Positions 32,009 to 44,722 of a DNA stretch of 64,000 bases are shown here, in pieces (position 1 is the first letter of the stretch; each line of letters starts with the position of its first letter). Both the position numbers and the translations under genes were made by a program. Source of the stretch: Ornithodoros turicata (taxonomy: Eukaryota; Arthropoda; Arachnida; Ixodida; Argasidae); NCBI RefSeq assembly GCF_037126465.1, contig NC_088202.1, positions 105,369,962 through 105,433,961 on the forward strand, given 5' to 3'. The notes beneath the pieces were generated by a model. It searched no databases. It was not told the DNA's origin and saw only the letters and a list, made by a program, of their open reading frames with translations.

Positions 32009-35000
32009 CTAAAATACAGATACCATCTCACTGCTCACTATGAAGTTGGCAAGCGCTGACAACGCCGCATCTCTCTTCCCGGGTTCCCATACACCCAGCA
32101 CCTTGACTATACCGAATGTTCTATTGTCCAAGCGGTCTAGAGCAACCTTCAATGTAGCCCTTTGGGATGCATATCTTGTGCAGTGCATAACGATGTGTTC
32201 CGTGTTTTCCACAGATGCACACACTGGACAGTTTGCTGAACTAGCCCTACCGACTTTATGGAGAAACTGTTGACCATACGGAACGTTAAGGCGAAACCGA
32301 TGCAAAACTGATTGTATAGGTCGCGGTATGCTGGACGGAACACGGAATTTCAGCTCCGGGTCAATCTGAAAAAGCAAGGATGGCCGCCTGTCCACTTGTA
32401 ACCATCGTCTTCTGCAAATGTCTTCTGTCAGCAATTTTAACATGTGCTTCACATCTGACGTGGAATATGTCACCGTGTGTTCCGTTGACGATAGGTGCGC
32501 TATATCCGCCATCTCGTCTGCAGCTTCATTACCCCGTATGCCAACATGTCCAGGAATCCACTGAAGCAGTATGTCGTGGCCAGTATCTACTGCTTTCTTG
32601 TATGCGATGAGAATGTCCCGTACTATTGGCGCCATACAGCCACTTCCCAAGAATGATGTTATGGCTTGGAGGCCGGCCTTTGAATCGCAGTATATGACCC
32701 ATTGCGCGGGCTCCTGGCGTGCGGCCACATACTGCATTGCAAGCTGCATGGCTACCAATTCCGCTGCTGTCGACGATGTTCTGTGGGAAAGCCTTGCCAT
32801 TCCTCCTCTACTATGCTGTGGCACAACAAACGCTGATGAAGACCCAGACGTTGACGTCGACGCGTCTGTGAATATTGCGGTCCTAGCACGATGGCTCTCC
32901 ATCAGAGTCAGACAGTACTGTTTCAACACTGGATATGGTAGTGAAGCCTTTTGGTGATATACACCAGGAACAGTCAGCGCGATACGAGGAAGTTGCAGTG
33001 TCCACGGAGGATCGACCGCCGTTAATGTCAACTGTGCTTTTGGTAAAGCACTGCGATATGGAGCGATCACGTTGATGAATTGCGAATTTCGACGTGCCAC
33101 CTTCCTTGCAAGGGGGTGTTTGTGATGCCGCGTGCAGAGACGAACGTAGTGTCGCACTGTTTCCTGCGTCCTCAGTACATTTAATGGAAGTTCTCTGGCT
33201 TCTACTGTAGTTAGGACATTTGAAGTTGCGCAAGGTACACCGAGGCAGACTTTTAAGCTTTTCGATAATACACTTTGCAGTGTCCTCTCTGACGTGTCGC
33301 TTATTACATGCAGTACGGGCAAATGGTAGGCCATCATCTGCCGAATGAGTGCTTTATGTATGACGAGAAGAGACGCAGTCGACATTCCCCAGCGGGAGGC
33401 GCTGAGGCGCCGTAGGATGTTGATACGTGTGTCAGTTCTTTCCTTGAGATGTTTAATGTGCGCAGCCCACGAGAGCTGCGAGTCGATTATTACTCCCAAG
33501 AACCGGTGATGAGACACTGTCCTTATTGGCTGGCCGTCAAGCTTCAGTTGAAAAGTCTTCATTTTCTTTCGACTGAAGGGAAGAAATACGGTTTTCTCGA
33601 CTGATATGTCCATGCCCCTCTCCGTTAAGAAGGAGACCGTACAATCTAAGGCATTTTGAAGGCGCTGCCGCAATGCGGGCATCTGCACACCAGAGCACCA
33701 TATACAGATGTCGTCGGCGTACATACTAATGTGCACGTTCTTCGGCAACCGTTGTGGTAGGTTCGCCATGACCACATTGAACAGCAGGGGACTCAACACG
33801 CCGCCCTGTGGCACCCCGCTTGTGAGGCAGACCGGTTTGCACATACACTGACCTCCCTTCAAGGTAGTCTGCGATCCACCGTAGAGACCGACCTTGTATT
33901 CCTAGGCTATACAGATCATATAGGACGTGGCTGTAACTGACCGTGTCGTACGCCCTTTTGACGTCTAAAAATGCTGCCGCTGTCGTGCGACCTTGCGCGC
34001 GTTCATGTTCTACGAAGGTCACCAGGTCTAGTACGCTGACCATAGTGCACCTGCCCTTACGGAAGCCAGACATGCATTCTGGAAGCAGATTTTGTGTCTC
34101 GATGATCCATTCCACTCGACTTAACACCATCTTTTCCATTACCTTGCACACGCAGCTCGACAAGCTAATTGGCCTGAAGGATGCCATATCCCTGGGAGAT
34201 TTCCCCGGTTTCAGCAAGGGCACTACTCTGGAGATTTTATATATCGCAGGAAGTTTGCCCTCATTCCAGCTCTTATTGATTAGACTTAATAAAGTCTTCT
34301 GAGCGTTGATGTGTAAGCTACCTATATGCTTGTAGGTAACGCCGTCAGAACCTGGCGACGATTTGCATCTTCTTGAACTTGAAGCGGCGTCAAGTTCTGC
34401 TAGGCTGAAATCAGCATCCAGGGCCGCACACCGCGCGTTATCGGTCAAAACAGTACTCCGTTTGGCATTTCCCACTGATACATGATATGCAGTTGTCGTG
34501 GATGATACAGATGGCCTAGTAAACAGTTTGCAAAATTCATTTGCGGTAGACCTCTCATCAGTATCGTGATGAATAGCCAGAGCCCTGAAAGGGTAAGATT
34601 GCGAGTTTGCTGTCCCAAGCGACCGGACTACCTGCCATACACGCGTCGTGGGTGTGAATGGCGAAAGTGTGGAACAGAAAGACCGCCACTGTTGCCGAGA
34701 TAATCTTTGTAGGTGACGCCGTATTATACGCTGCAACCGGCACGATTCTCGATAGTCGTCTGGGTTTCCGGATCGTCGGAATCTCCTTTCCGCTCTGCGT
34801 CGAATCGCACGAAGCCTTTCGTATTCCGCATCTACGCGTGTGTAGGTATCGGGAACCGTAATAGCTTTCGATGCAGATTCCGCGGTTTTTTTCACCGCAG
34901 CTACAAAATCTTCAGCTGTATCTGTAGCTGCGCGGGCGATGTCACGAGCTGATTGGAATTTATAATGCGACCAGTCCGTTACATTCACGCGTCGCCGTTT

Positions 35001-35686
35001 TTTCAGTGACCCTGAAGGACGGTGCTCAATAAGCACAGGCATATGGTCACTCCCCAATGAGTCAGTATGCGTGCCCCACTCAATACGCTGAGCAATTTCA
35101 GTGGAGCACAGGGTGACATCTATACAGCTGTGGCAACGCAGGCCGCGAAAAAACGTTGATGACCCGTCGTTGAGAACAGTGAGGTCAAGGTCAGTCACTA
35201 CACTTTCAAATATTCGCCCACGAGCGTCAGTATGCTGGCTGCCCCAGAGTACACTGTGGGCGTTCATACCCCCCAGACAATGACCGGTGCAGGAACGCCA
35301 GCAAGTAGGCCTCTGACCTGTTCCTCGGTAACTCTTACGTTCGACGCTACATACGCACTGGTCACAGTAATGTAGGTGCTCTTGAGTCGAACGCGGCACG
35401 TGACGTATTCGAAATTTTCATTTGTCGACACCCGTATGAGGGCACACGGTATGTCCTTTCTCACGCACAACATGGCTCTACTCTGACCATTGGGTCGACG
35501 GGAGAAGTGCACCTCGTAGCCTGACAGTTTAAAGGCGTCATCGACTCTAGGTTCACTCAAGGCCAATATTGGGAAACGATGACGGAAAATGAAGTTACGA
35601 AAATCTGCCATTTTCTGCTGTAGACTGTTACAATTCGATTGAAAGATAGTAGCAGACTTGATTGCTTTAGTCATGTGAAGGTTCAT
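32009..35686 (-). pseudogene. LINE B ORF2 (endonuclease, RT, RNase H)
   Basis: ATG at 35686. Endonuclease: FQSNCNSLQQKMADF, LALSEPRV and the NAHSVLWG block, where a base change and one-base shift near 35270 replace the usual GDFNAH. GSDHMPVLI ends the domain. RT: SSPGSDGVTYKHI, ASFRPISLSSCVCKVMEKMV, AAAFLDVKRAYDTV, and after a shift near 33840 VPQGGVLSPLLFNVVM with catalytic YADD. RNase H: AIFTDAST, TAAELVAMQLA, YCDSKAGL, PGHVGIRGNEAADEMA. Zinc tail: CPVCASVENTEHIVMHC near 32200. Expected length is about 1,220 codons. All domains are present, so this is a recently inactivated copy of the polyprotein that nicks target DNA and copies element RNA. Confidence 0.9.
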
Positions 35687-37093
35687 TCAGCCGTCGACGC
35701 AGGTGATCCTGGTGTCGGACTGCCTCCATTGCTAGTATGGCTTGTACCTCTGGAAGATCCCCGGAGGTCGGGTGGTCTTGTAGAATTGCGCGTAAGACAG
35801 CAAACAGCAAGGGCACGATGGTATCTAGTACTTCTGATGACGATCTGCTACAGTTATCTTTTGCGGTTTGTCTAGGAGCCTGATGTAAGGACTCTTTCGA
35901 CCTGGTACTGTACGCTGAAGTCGTCTTCCTATCGGAGGGCTCAGGGAAGGACTCCTCGAGATGTTTCAAGCTTACGTGAGATTTAGAGGCAGCTACATTG
36001 GCGTATGTGTTAGATCCCTTGGACTTTGCTGATACTTTCTTCTTCGTTAAGTTTTGCTTTGGTGGCTTCGAGGTAGCGGGCTGGAGAACCTCTTGCTCGA
36101 CGGCCCTCACGAATTCTGGGTTCGGTGGTGCCAATTTACTAGTGTTAGAGCGACCGAGAGTCACTCTTTGCACCTGTGCTGCGGCAGCCGCTTTAGCTAT
36201 TCGGCATGCACCGTAGGTTGCTGAATGTGCGAGACCGCAATTTGCGCACTTCGGCTCTCGCCTCGCAGAGCATACCCTATAATCATGCGGCCCCGAACAG
36301 ATCTTGCACCGTTCTCCATTCCTGCAGTGCCGAGCAATGTGTCCAAAACGTTGGCAGCGGAAACATTGGGTTGGGGGTGCCACGTATTCATTTACCGCAT
36401 AACTGGTGAAACCCAGCCTTACTTCCGCTGGAAGGGCTTGTCCTGGTTGGAACGTAAGGATTACGCTGTCTTTTTCCAGAGGGCTGATGTGCCGTCGTCA
36501 GCTCGGATGAATACGACTTCTCGCTTCACGGTTATGATGCCGTAAGAGCTCAAATAAGCTTTTAGTCGCTCTTCGGAGTACTGCATGGGGACTTTACATA
36601 TTCTCCCCATAGTCTGAAGATATGATGATGGCACAAACGTTTCGACTGCGACTGTGGCGACTTTGTCGATTTGGAGCAAGCTTGTGGCTGATGCTTCAGT
36701 TGCGACATTAATAACTAAGCTTCCATCTTTATTAATTCTGTGAGAAATGATTTTCTCCTGAGTTCCTTTCATGATGTCTTTTGTAATCGTATTGGGGTCC
36801 ACATCCCAGAACGACTGGGCTGGGTCTTTTGGTTTAAAGACCACAGGAATGCCCATGAGACGGTTCTTCTTGTATGAAACCACCTGGAACGGTGTTGGGT
36901 CGTCGTCGATTTCAAAGTTCACTACTGTATCGTCAGAATCCAGGTTCGGGGCCTCGTGATTAGGATTCTGCCTCTCGAACTCATCATTTTCATCACGAGG
37001 CAGTTTTGTGGGGGGTTCAGAGTGCCTAGGATGAGCAGCACTTCTGTCATGCGGCTCTATTGATGTTGTATGCTGGGAGTGTTGGCCGTCCAT
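35667..37093 (-). pseudogene. LINE B ORF1 (gag-like, three CCHC knuckles)
   Basis: Starts with ATG at 37093. The N-terminal half is acidic and polar; the middle has a TPFQVVSYKKNR block shared with ORF1 of LINE AC. One single-base shift near 36487 interrupts the frame. Three zinc knuckles follow: CFRCQRFGHIARHC, CKICSGPHDYRVC and CANCGLAHSATYGAC (about 36240-36370). Family members use this protein to package element RNA. A Lys- and Ser-rich tail follows, and the stop at 35667 overlaps the start of ORF2 by 20 nt, a layout common in I-type LINEs. Confidence 0.85.
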
Positions 37094-37255
37094 TGCTGCT
37101 GTAGCGACCCGAGCCCGAAGCCCGAGCGAAGGGGCCCGAGGTGTGACTCGGTGTGATGGATTGAGGTGCAAAGCTTGCCTTTCGTATGAATCGTTGCAGA
37201 AAATTCCGTAGCTCGATAGACACACGTCCGCTTGGCGCGAGCACTTCGTTTTCCT

Positions 37256-40200
37256 CACGGTTAGTAGACCTTCCGATCTAGACCGTTCCACATGGGTTAC
37301 CACATTCAAGACACAATCCATCGTACAACGAGCTCTCCTGAAACCTGCCTGCGCCGGGTGTAGGAGCGTCCGGGACTCCAGAAACCAGTCAAGGCGGTCC
37401 AATATTAGCCTTTCCATTACCTTGCCCAAGCAGCTTGTGAGGCTAATGGGACGAAATGAAGCCAGCTCCCTTGGTGACTTTCCTGGCTTTAAAACTGGGA
37501 TAACTCGAGCCGCTTTCCATACGTCAGGAACGACACCAGTTCTCCAGGAGTCATTAATGAAGCACAGCAGTTTTTCAAGCGACGCATCCCCTAAGGAGGC
37601 TATGGCCTGATACGTAATCCCGTCGGGCCCAGGTGAGGATCCTTTCCTAGAGTGGGAGATTGCAGACTGCAACTCGTTGATGGTAAACTCCAGGTCCATG
37701 ACAGGGTCACAAGTCATGCAGCCGAAATCAACACCACTAAGAGCATCAACAACCGATTGCTTGTGGGCGTCAGTCGTAGAGGCACAAGATGGTCGTGTGA
37801 GGAGGCAGAAGAACTCTTCACCAGCTGTAATTTCTGAGATCTTCAAATGAAGCGCGAGAGCTCTGAAGGGAGCCTCTTGCTCAACAGGGCAACTAAGAGT
37901 CTTAACAGTCTGCCATATTCTTCCGGTAGGTGTATAGGGGGAAAGCGTGGAACAGAATGACTTCCAGCTTGTGCGACCCAGGCGCTGGAGGTGTTTTCGG
38001 ATGACGCTACGAAGCCTACAAACTTCCTGGTAATCCTGTTGACTTCCAGAACGACGGAACCGGCGCTCTGCTCGGCGTCGTATTGTTCTTAGGTGTTCAA
38101 ATGCGATATCGACATTTGAATGCGTTGCTGGGATGGGGACCTGCTTGATTGCGGTAGACATGCTGGACGCCAGAGCACAGTTAATATCGTCCAGACTTGT
38201 CGCAGAGCGAAATAAATCTTCAGCTGTCGTGTTAAAAACCTTCCAGTTAGTAACTTTCTTGGTCTTACGAGGGCCTCGCAGCCCAGAGTGGCAGACAAGC
38301 AGCGGCATGTGGTCACTCCCCACTCACTGGAGTACAGGGGCCCACGAAAAAAAGTCGGAGAACTATCATTTAAAACGATGGCGTCAAAATCCTCCAAGCA
38401 TTGCTGTAACAGCCAGCCCCGTATACATCATCATGCGAGCTTCCCCATGCAGTACCATGGGCGTTGAAATCACCACACACGATGAAATGATTATGGAGAA
38501 GCCGAAAAAAATCCGTGAACAGGTGATCTTCAATGTGTACCGACGGAGCTATGTATACACTAGCAACAGTCATGCGTCTAGAGCGCAGACGCACGCTACA
38601 CACGACATATTCAAAATCATCATCCGATGACCCACCAAGGAGTGCACTTGGAATGTCTTTTCTGACGCACAGCATCGCCCGACTAAGCCCTGTGCGTCTC
38701 TCTGAGCGGTATATAACATAATTTGAAAGTCTGAAAGAAGGCGGCACTCGGGCTTCACAAAGAGCGATGAGAGGAATCTGGTGACGATAGACGAAGTTTC
38801 GAAAGTCGCTTAACTTGTTTTGAAGCCCATTACAGTTCTACTAGAAAATGCAAGTCCTGGAATAGCTAGTGGCCATCGCTGTTATCCGAGGGGCACGCTT
38901 GTTAGTAACGACTCAGAAGGGGCTCCAGCGTGAGTAACGCTTGCACTTCTGGAAGCTCAGTAAAAGAAGGTAACGACTTGAGTATTGAACGTAGGGCAGC
39001 TAAGATAAGAGGCAAAATGGCCGTGAGAATGTCACTGTCCTTCCGATTACTGTTTCCTTGTGTGTCTCTATGGCTAGGACATCCACCATGTGGCACGGAT
39101 CGTGGCAAATCCGGTTGGGCTCGAGCTGAAGACGATGTTCCACGAACACTGTTGAGAACAGCTTTTTCCGGAGCAACCACTTCAGCAAAATACTTTTTTT
39201 GGTGTGGGTCGCCGAGACTTTGGCGCTCTTTGCATAGTCCCTTGCGAAGTTGATTCCGCACGCGAAGGCGGGGAGGCGCTAGGCGGCGTCACTTTGACGT
39301 AGCTCGGGTTCGGACAAGCGGCTGTCTTGACATTGAGGTCGCCCGGTGACACCTTGCGGACGTGAACCGCAGCTGCAGCTCTTGCGACCTTGCACGCGCC
39401 ATACGAAGCCACATGGCTCCCACCACAGTTGGCACATTTTGGCTCACGCCGCGATGTGCATGCTTTAAAATCATGAGGGCCTGCACATATTTTACATCTC
39501 TGGTAACTGCGACAGTCACGCACATAGTGACCGAACTTCTGGCAGTTGTAACACTGAATTGGAGGTGCAATGTACTCCGTTACTGGGTGCGTCGTGAAGC
39601 CCAAACTAACCTCAGTCGGCAGAGACTGTCCAGAGGCAAAAGTGAGGATGACGCTCCATAGGGCTGTAAATATTCTAGAAGATCTCTCTCAGAGTACAGT
39701 CTCGTGATGTTGTGGATTCTCCCCATTGACTTAAGATACGACGCCGGTACACACGTATAAACATCAATACCTGCTACACATTTTAACTTCAGGATGTTAT
39801 TCGCTGCCCCTTCTGAAGGTACGCTGATAACGAGATCTCCATCCTTTGTAATGCGATGCGAAAGAATCTTCTCTTGGGTAGCAGTCATCACGTCACTTGC
39901 GATGCGGTTAGGGTTCACTTGGCTTTACCCGCCTGAAGACAATAGGAATGCCAGTCGGCCGACTTCTCTTGTAAGTAACAACCTGGAACGGACTTGTATC
40001 CGAGTCAAAGTTCTCCTTTTGTGTCCCATTTGACATCTCTTGTTCAACGATCAAGGTGACATCCGATGAAAACTCGTGGGGGTCATCGTCGTCGGGATCG
40101 TCTCGAAAGCGCTTACACCGTGACTGCGATGGATCAGGAGGACCCGTCGAAGGAGCAGAAGCAACACCTGGGACGGGCATCACCACTGAGGCGTCCATCG

Positions 40201-40430
40201 CCACCACCCCAAGAGCAAGTAGGGCACTCGGTGGAGTCCCCCTCAGCAGCGTTAAAGACGGTGTAGAAGTAATTAGAGCAGAAACAAGTCGCAGAAACAG
40301 AAATATTTTGCAGAGAAGAACAACAGAACAGCTGTTCTCGAACACAGACATATGAGGATCGTCCGCCGCGAGGTGTACAATGCAGGTCACCGGCTAATTG
40401 TCCAGTCTGTTCTGAGCCACCGTGGGGAAT
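37256..40430 (-). mobile_element. LINE AC, 5' part (ORF1, endonuclease, first RT half)
   Basis: ORF1 begins with ATG near 40198 (MDASVVMPVPG) and has TPFQ-type VVTYKRSRPTG near 39960. Its three zinc knuckles, CYNCQKFGHYVRDC, CKICAGPHDFKAC and CANCGGSHVASYGAC, lie at about 39410-39560; two frameshifts interrupt it. ORF2 follows with CNGLQNKLSDFRNF (about 38830), CGDFNAHGTAWG (about 38460) and GSDHMPLL (38320), then RT motifs SSPGPDGITYQ, ASFRPISLTSCLGKVMERL and GFRRARCTMD. It stops at EGLLT, where LINE B entered. AC and B are related but distinct families, to judge from their differing RT residues. The 5' end is approximate. Confidence 0.85.
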
Positions 40431-42756
40431 AAGCACGGTGACCGCGCCGCAGAAGCAGTTCTATCTTCTAGCAGACGGACGAGTAATGCACAGCTGAGAG
40501 GTGACCATCGTTCCATTCATGGACGCTTAATGACACCCGTGCCTTCTCGCCCACAGTCAGTCTGTTGCCCACTAGGGCAACTGACCGATAAAATAGACCA
40601 AACCGACCTTAGTATGAAGTACACACGTGTGCGTAGGGCTACGTAGATGTAGCCACATTTTGTGGACCGCAACTGCGTAATCGTATCCCGAAGAGGACAA
40701 CGCAACTTTCTTGCAGCCGTGGACGTAGACGTGACTTTTCCCGTCATGGTAGTTTTCATTGTCGCATTGCCACATTGTTGTCCCATCTTGCTCGTTGCGT
40801 ACGTGCGTGCATTGCATTGCCGATAAATAACTGAACGGCGGTGAAACAGTTGTAACAAGCAGTGTCCTGCTTCAACGCTATTTTGTAGAGTCGTACAGAT
40901 TTTTCGAATGAAAATTTGACCCAGAAGCAGCACACGGCACTGACAAGGCTGCTGTTTGTCCGTCAACTGCCTTCTTTACTCGAAGAAGAGGGTTCCTTGT
41001 CTATACAAGAGTAATTAATACTAGTAGCAGTGGTACAGCTTTATTTTCACGTTAGATGCTGGCTGAGAGTAAATTCATCTCAACCACGAACAGATGACGA
41101 ACGGTAAGGCTGCTACCGTACGACTGAATAACGCTATAATACAAATGCTATGTCAACAGTATACCAAACTGTACAATATAAAACAACGACATATGGATTT
41201 TCCGACGAGACCGAAAAGCAAACTTGCTGTTCACATATCGACATACCTACATCTGCAGATGGTTTACTTTGTACACGTTTAGTATGAGCCCACAAAACGG
41301 ATCACTACTATCAGGAAGAGTATCAGGAAGATTGGAGTATCACAGCTACGCCTTAAACGATGGTTCCATTTCCGATGATTTCCGATCAATTCTTTTTTCA
41401 TCAACCCGTCGTAACCTTGCTGTATGTATACTTTTTCCACGTTTTCTTTGAAGCTGCAGTTGACAGGCACCCACGACATGAAATAGTCACTAGTTTACTA
41501 AGATATTTTCATTCATTTTAGTCTCTGAAATCCAGACTGCAATGAAGACATCTAGATTTGTTCTATGTAGAAAACTGACTAGCCTTTTGACACAAACTCG
41601 ATGAAGGTGTACAGTGCGTACTGATGTGCTGAATGAAATACTTATTAGGAATGAATTTCAATTGGAGCCGCACTGTGTGTGCATTCCGCAGTGCACCTTA
41701 CCTTGTCACTTACCTGCAGCACTGGCAGTTTTTCTCTTCTCCTTCTTTCGAAAGAAATATCACGTTGTGTTGTCGTTCAGAATTGTATTTTTGAAGTTCT
41801 ACAGCAAACATCACAGCGATACTATCATGCTTGTGTCTCTGCGCGAATTTTAAATAATGAATTCACTTTTGAAAAAATTCAATTTAACCCTTGTTGTTTG
41901 AAACTCCTTCGGAATCGCTACAATTGAGTGAACGGCACGTATGTATTGGACGTGCATGATTCGGATTTGTTGTTGCGGCATTCGTCCTTTGACATTATTT
42001 CATCATGCAGTGGTGACAATTTGGATAATCATAATCCTGCCAATCGATGAGTCATAACGGTAACAGCCTCAGGGGATCCTCGGAGAAGATGCTGGGGCTC
42101 GATCAATGTCCAGAATCCCAGGCAGGGTCTCCCGCCGCCGACCACGGGGAGCCCGACTCGACCAGCTGTCAGGCCATCGATCCAGATGAACTTTCTCGCG
42201 CTCCAGTTGCCGAACTAGATCGTCTGGTTCTCCAGATGTATCATCCCGAACAGCAGAGGTCGCTTCAGAGACATCTACTTGTGCGGTTGGAGCCAGGGTG
42301 GCGCGAGTAGATGCAGTGTTTGTTTCTGGTACAGCCTCCTCATCTGCGTTCAAGATGTCGGGAAATATAGTGTAAGAGCGCAGCAAGTTTAGATACATGC
42401 GAAGACATTATGAAGTGCAACTGACAGAATGGCGTAAATGCAGGCTAGCTGGTGGATAAATTCGCTCAGGCTTGCCTTATCATGGAAGTGCAACTGCAAG
42501 CGGCATAACACAACGGGAACATTGACATAGAATTTCCTAGTCAGTGTTCAATTTGAGTGTAGTGAATTTGAGTGAGTTTTAATTAAAAATAAATGAAGAA
42601 AAAAGTAAAGAAAAAAATAAATGAAAAATAAAAATGAATGAAAATAATATGAAGATCGCGGCTCCATTACTCCAGCTCACTTGTACTATTGGCTCTTGGG
42701 TATTCACGCACATTTTACACTGCTCAGAGATAGGTCGTATTATTTTTTAACTTAAG
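40431..42756. other. No secure gene
   Basis: AT-rich with short frames. At 42047-42400 frames are open on both strands for 80-110 codons in a GC-rich patch; the minus frame is rich in acidic residues but carries no motif that I can name. A-rich simple sequence lies at 42580-42650. Confidence 0.35.
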
Positions 42757-44717
42757 AGTTGATCCCTCAGAGAAGAGGGTCATTGAATTTTGCCGAGAGA
42801 AGGGGCTGTGTCTGCTTCAGGCTGACAAGGAAGGGGGATTTGTAGTGGTACCTTCGGGGCTCTACAGCGAAAAGGCAACAGCAGTTTTGCAAAAGAATTT
42901 CCGCAGCGTGTCCAGCAGCGAGCTCCGCATTAAGAGTAAGGCGGTTGACCTGTGCAAGACCTTAGAGCTTCCCAGCGTCGCAAAGGCTATTGACAACTGT
43001 AAGCGGAGTACCCTTAGTGTATTCTTTACAGCTAAGACACACAAACCGGATGTTCCCTTTCGTACGATTGTTAGTGAAAGGGGGGCGTGGCAGCATTGTG
43101 TTAGTCGCTTTTTATTGAAACAATTAAATCTACTGGATGTTAAAGACCCATTTGCGGCCAAGAGCTCCTCAGACGTTATTGGGTTCTTGAAGGAACAGCC
43201 GCAGGTGGGGTACGTCTTCCCTATAGACGTCGTAGATCTGTTCTACTCTGTGACTGTGCCCCATAGAGAGCTCTTTGCATCTGTTAGAGAATGTATTGAA
43301 GTGAATGGTGTTGTCTCATTCCAAAATACGGCAGGCGTTAGTTTGGAAGCGTTCCGTTCACTTTTGCAGTTTTATCTAGGCCCCACATTTTTTTTTTCTT
43401 TTGACGAGCATTACTATATAGGGCGCCAAGGTATTTGTATTGGGTCTTGTGTCGCGCCTGCTGTGCAATATATTTTTAGCAAAGATGGACCGTAAACTTA
43501 GTGTGGTCTTTGACAAAAGCGCTGTTTTTAAGTTTTTTAGGTATGTTGATGACTTTTTAATCGTTCTGAAAAACCAAGGTGATCTCCAATATAGTCAAGC
43601 CGCTGCGGATATTGTGGGGGTGTTTGGAGTTATGGGATGGGACTTTCCTTTACGTGTGGTTCAAAACCTGCAGTTTCTGGACATTCAAATCATGTGGGAG
43701 CGCAAAACAGTGTGCTGGCGCTACAGGCCAAGGGCCAAAAAAGACATCTTGCCATTTGATTCTGCGCACTCTAAGACTGTCAAGAGGGCTATAGCATCGT
43801 TATGCTTGAAGTCAGCGCTGAGCAGGTCATGGCCCCATCTTATGCTGGACAGCTTTAATGATCAGCTGGGAAGGTTGTGTTCTGCGGGTTTTCCTGACCA
43901 GGTTCTTTTGGCTGTCGCGGAGGCCTTGTTGCAGAAGTTCAAGGGTAGAACACCATGGGGCAAACTGGCTTTAGAACGGAATTCCTTCAGACCTGTAGTT
44001 GTACCCTATATACATAGGGTAACCCACAACATGAAGAAGGTGGCCAACAAGTTCGGTGTTCCTTTGGTGTTCTCGGCCCCTTGGAAACTGGGAGCTCTTT
44101 GCCGGAAGGTCAACGGTCCTGCAGTTGATATGAAGAGCTGTGGTAAAAAACATATGTCGCCTTACGTGGAATGTCGCGTAAGTGTCGTGTACGAAATTCC
44201 CCTCCCCTGTGGTAGAGTTTACATCGGACAGACAAGTAGATGCATCAATGATAGAGCTAGGGAGCACGAAAGATCGTTAAAAAGTATGGACAAATTGCAC
44301 CTACCCACTCACTGTAAAAAATGCAAATATACCCCCGATTTTAAATCACTTAGGATTCTGGGCAGGAGCAGAGATAAGTTTGCCCGTGAACTTTTGGAGG
44401 CCTTCTTTATCGGAAAGAAAGGTTCTCTCTGTATCAGCGATACATCTATCTCGCTTGCCTCGGGTGAGAGGCGGTTACTTGAACAGGCGAAGGACTAGAT
44501 TGTCTAGTAAAATTTTTAAGTTGTTTTGGTTGTTCTTATCTACCTGCTTTTCCTTTTTTGCTCTTTCCTGTTTCTTTCCTGTAGCTGCGCACCCTTCAGT
44601 GCAGCAAAGTTTAGTTGGAGTAAGCGCCCGTGTGTGTCGTATGTTCCTCCCGTGGTTGTCGTTGTCGCGCTGTGTTTTTTCCCGGTGTAGCGCTGGAATT
44701 CTGATGACTTCAAGTAC
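42757..44717 (+). mobile_element. Penelope-like element (RT plus GIY-YIG)
   Basis: The plus-strand frame starts in RT with LLQADKEGGFVVVPSG (about 42815) and goes on to FFTAKTHKPDVPFRTIVS and VFPIDVVDLFYSV. A one-base loss near 43461 shifts the frame, which resumes with CNIFLAKMD and the catalytic RYVDDFLIVL (about 43540). FLDIQIMW and LPFDSAHSKTVKRAI follow. The GIY-YIG nuclease is VVYEIPLPCGRVYIGQT (about 44190-44240), then R.NDRAREHE and ELLEAFFIGKK with the Glu. Stop at 44498. A 3' untranslated part reaches about 44717. The 5' end is truncated. Such elements use the nuclease to prime reverse transcription. One frameshift aside, the frame is open. Confidence 0.9.
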
Positions 44718-44722
44718 TGCAC

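Larger units (their letters stand above)
31755..37255 (-). mobile_element. LINE B, near full-length, inserted in LINE AC
   Basis: A 5.5-kb I-type LINE running from a short 5' leader (37255-37094) through ORF1 and ORF2 to the 3' end at 31755. It is bounded by an exact 13-bp duplication, CACGGTTAGTAGA, at 31742-31754 and 37256-37268. Removing B and one copy of the duplication joins the AC frame ...EGLLT to VAAFLDIKR. B has at least three frameshifts (about 36487 in ORF1, about 35270 and 33840 in ORF2), so it is dead now, but few other changes have built up. Confidence 0.9.

Noticed and set aside
32571..32957. Plus-strand proteins across the LINE region
   Set aside because: Several open plus-strand frames of 60-165 codons at 32-40 kb are antisense to well-supported LINE frames and carry no motifs.
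42047..42400. Overlapping genes on both strands
   Set aside because: Both frames are open in a GC-rich patch, but neither has a known motif, splice sites or a neighbour that would explain it.
42757..44717. Host telomerase-like RT gene
   Set aside because: The RT is followed by a GIY-YIG nuclease and lacks introns, which identifies a Penelope-like element rather than telomerase.
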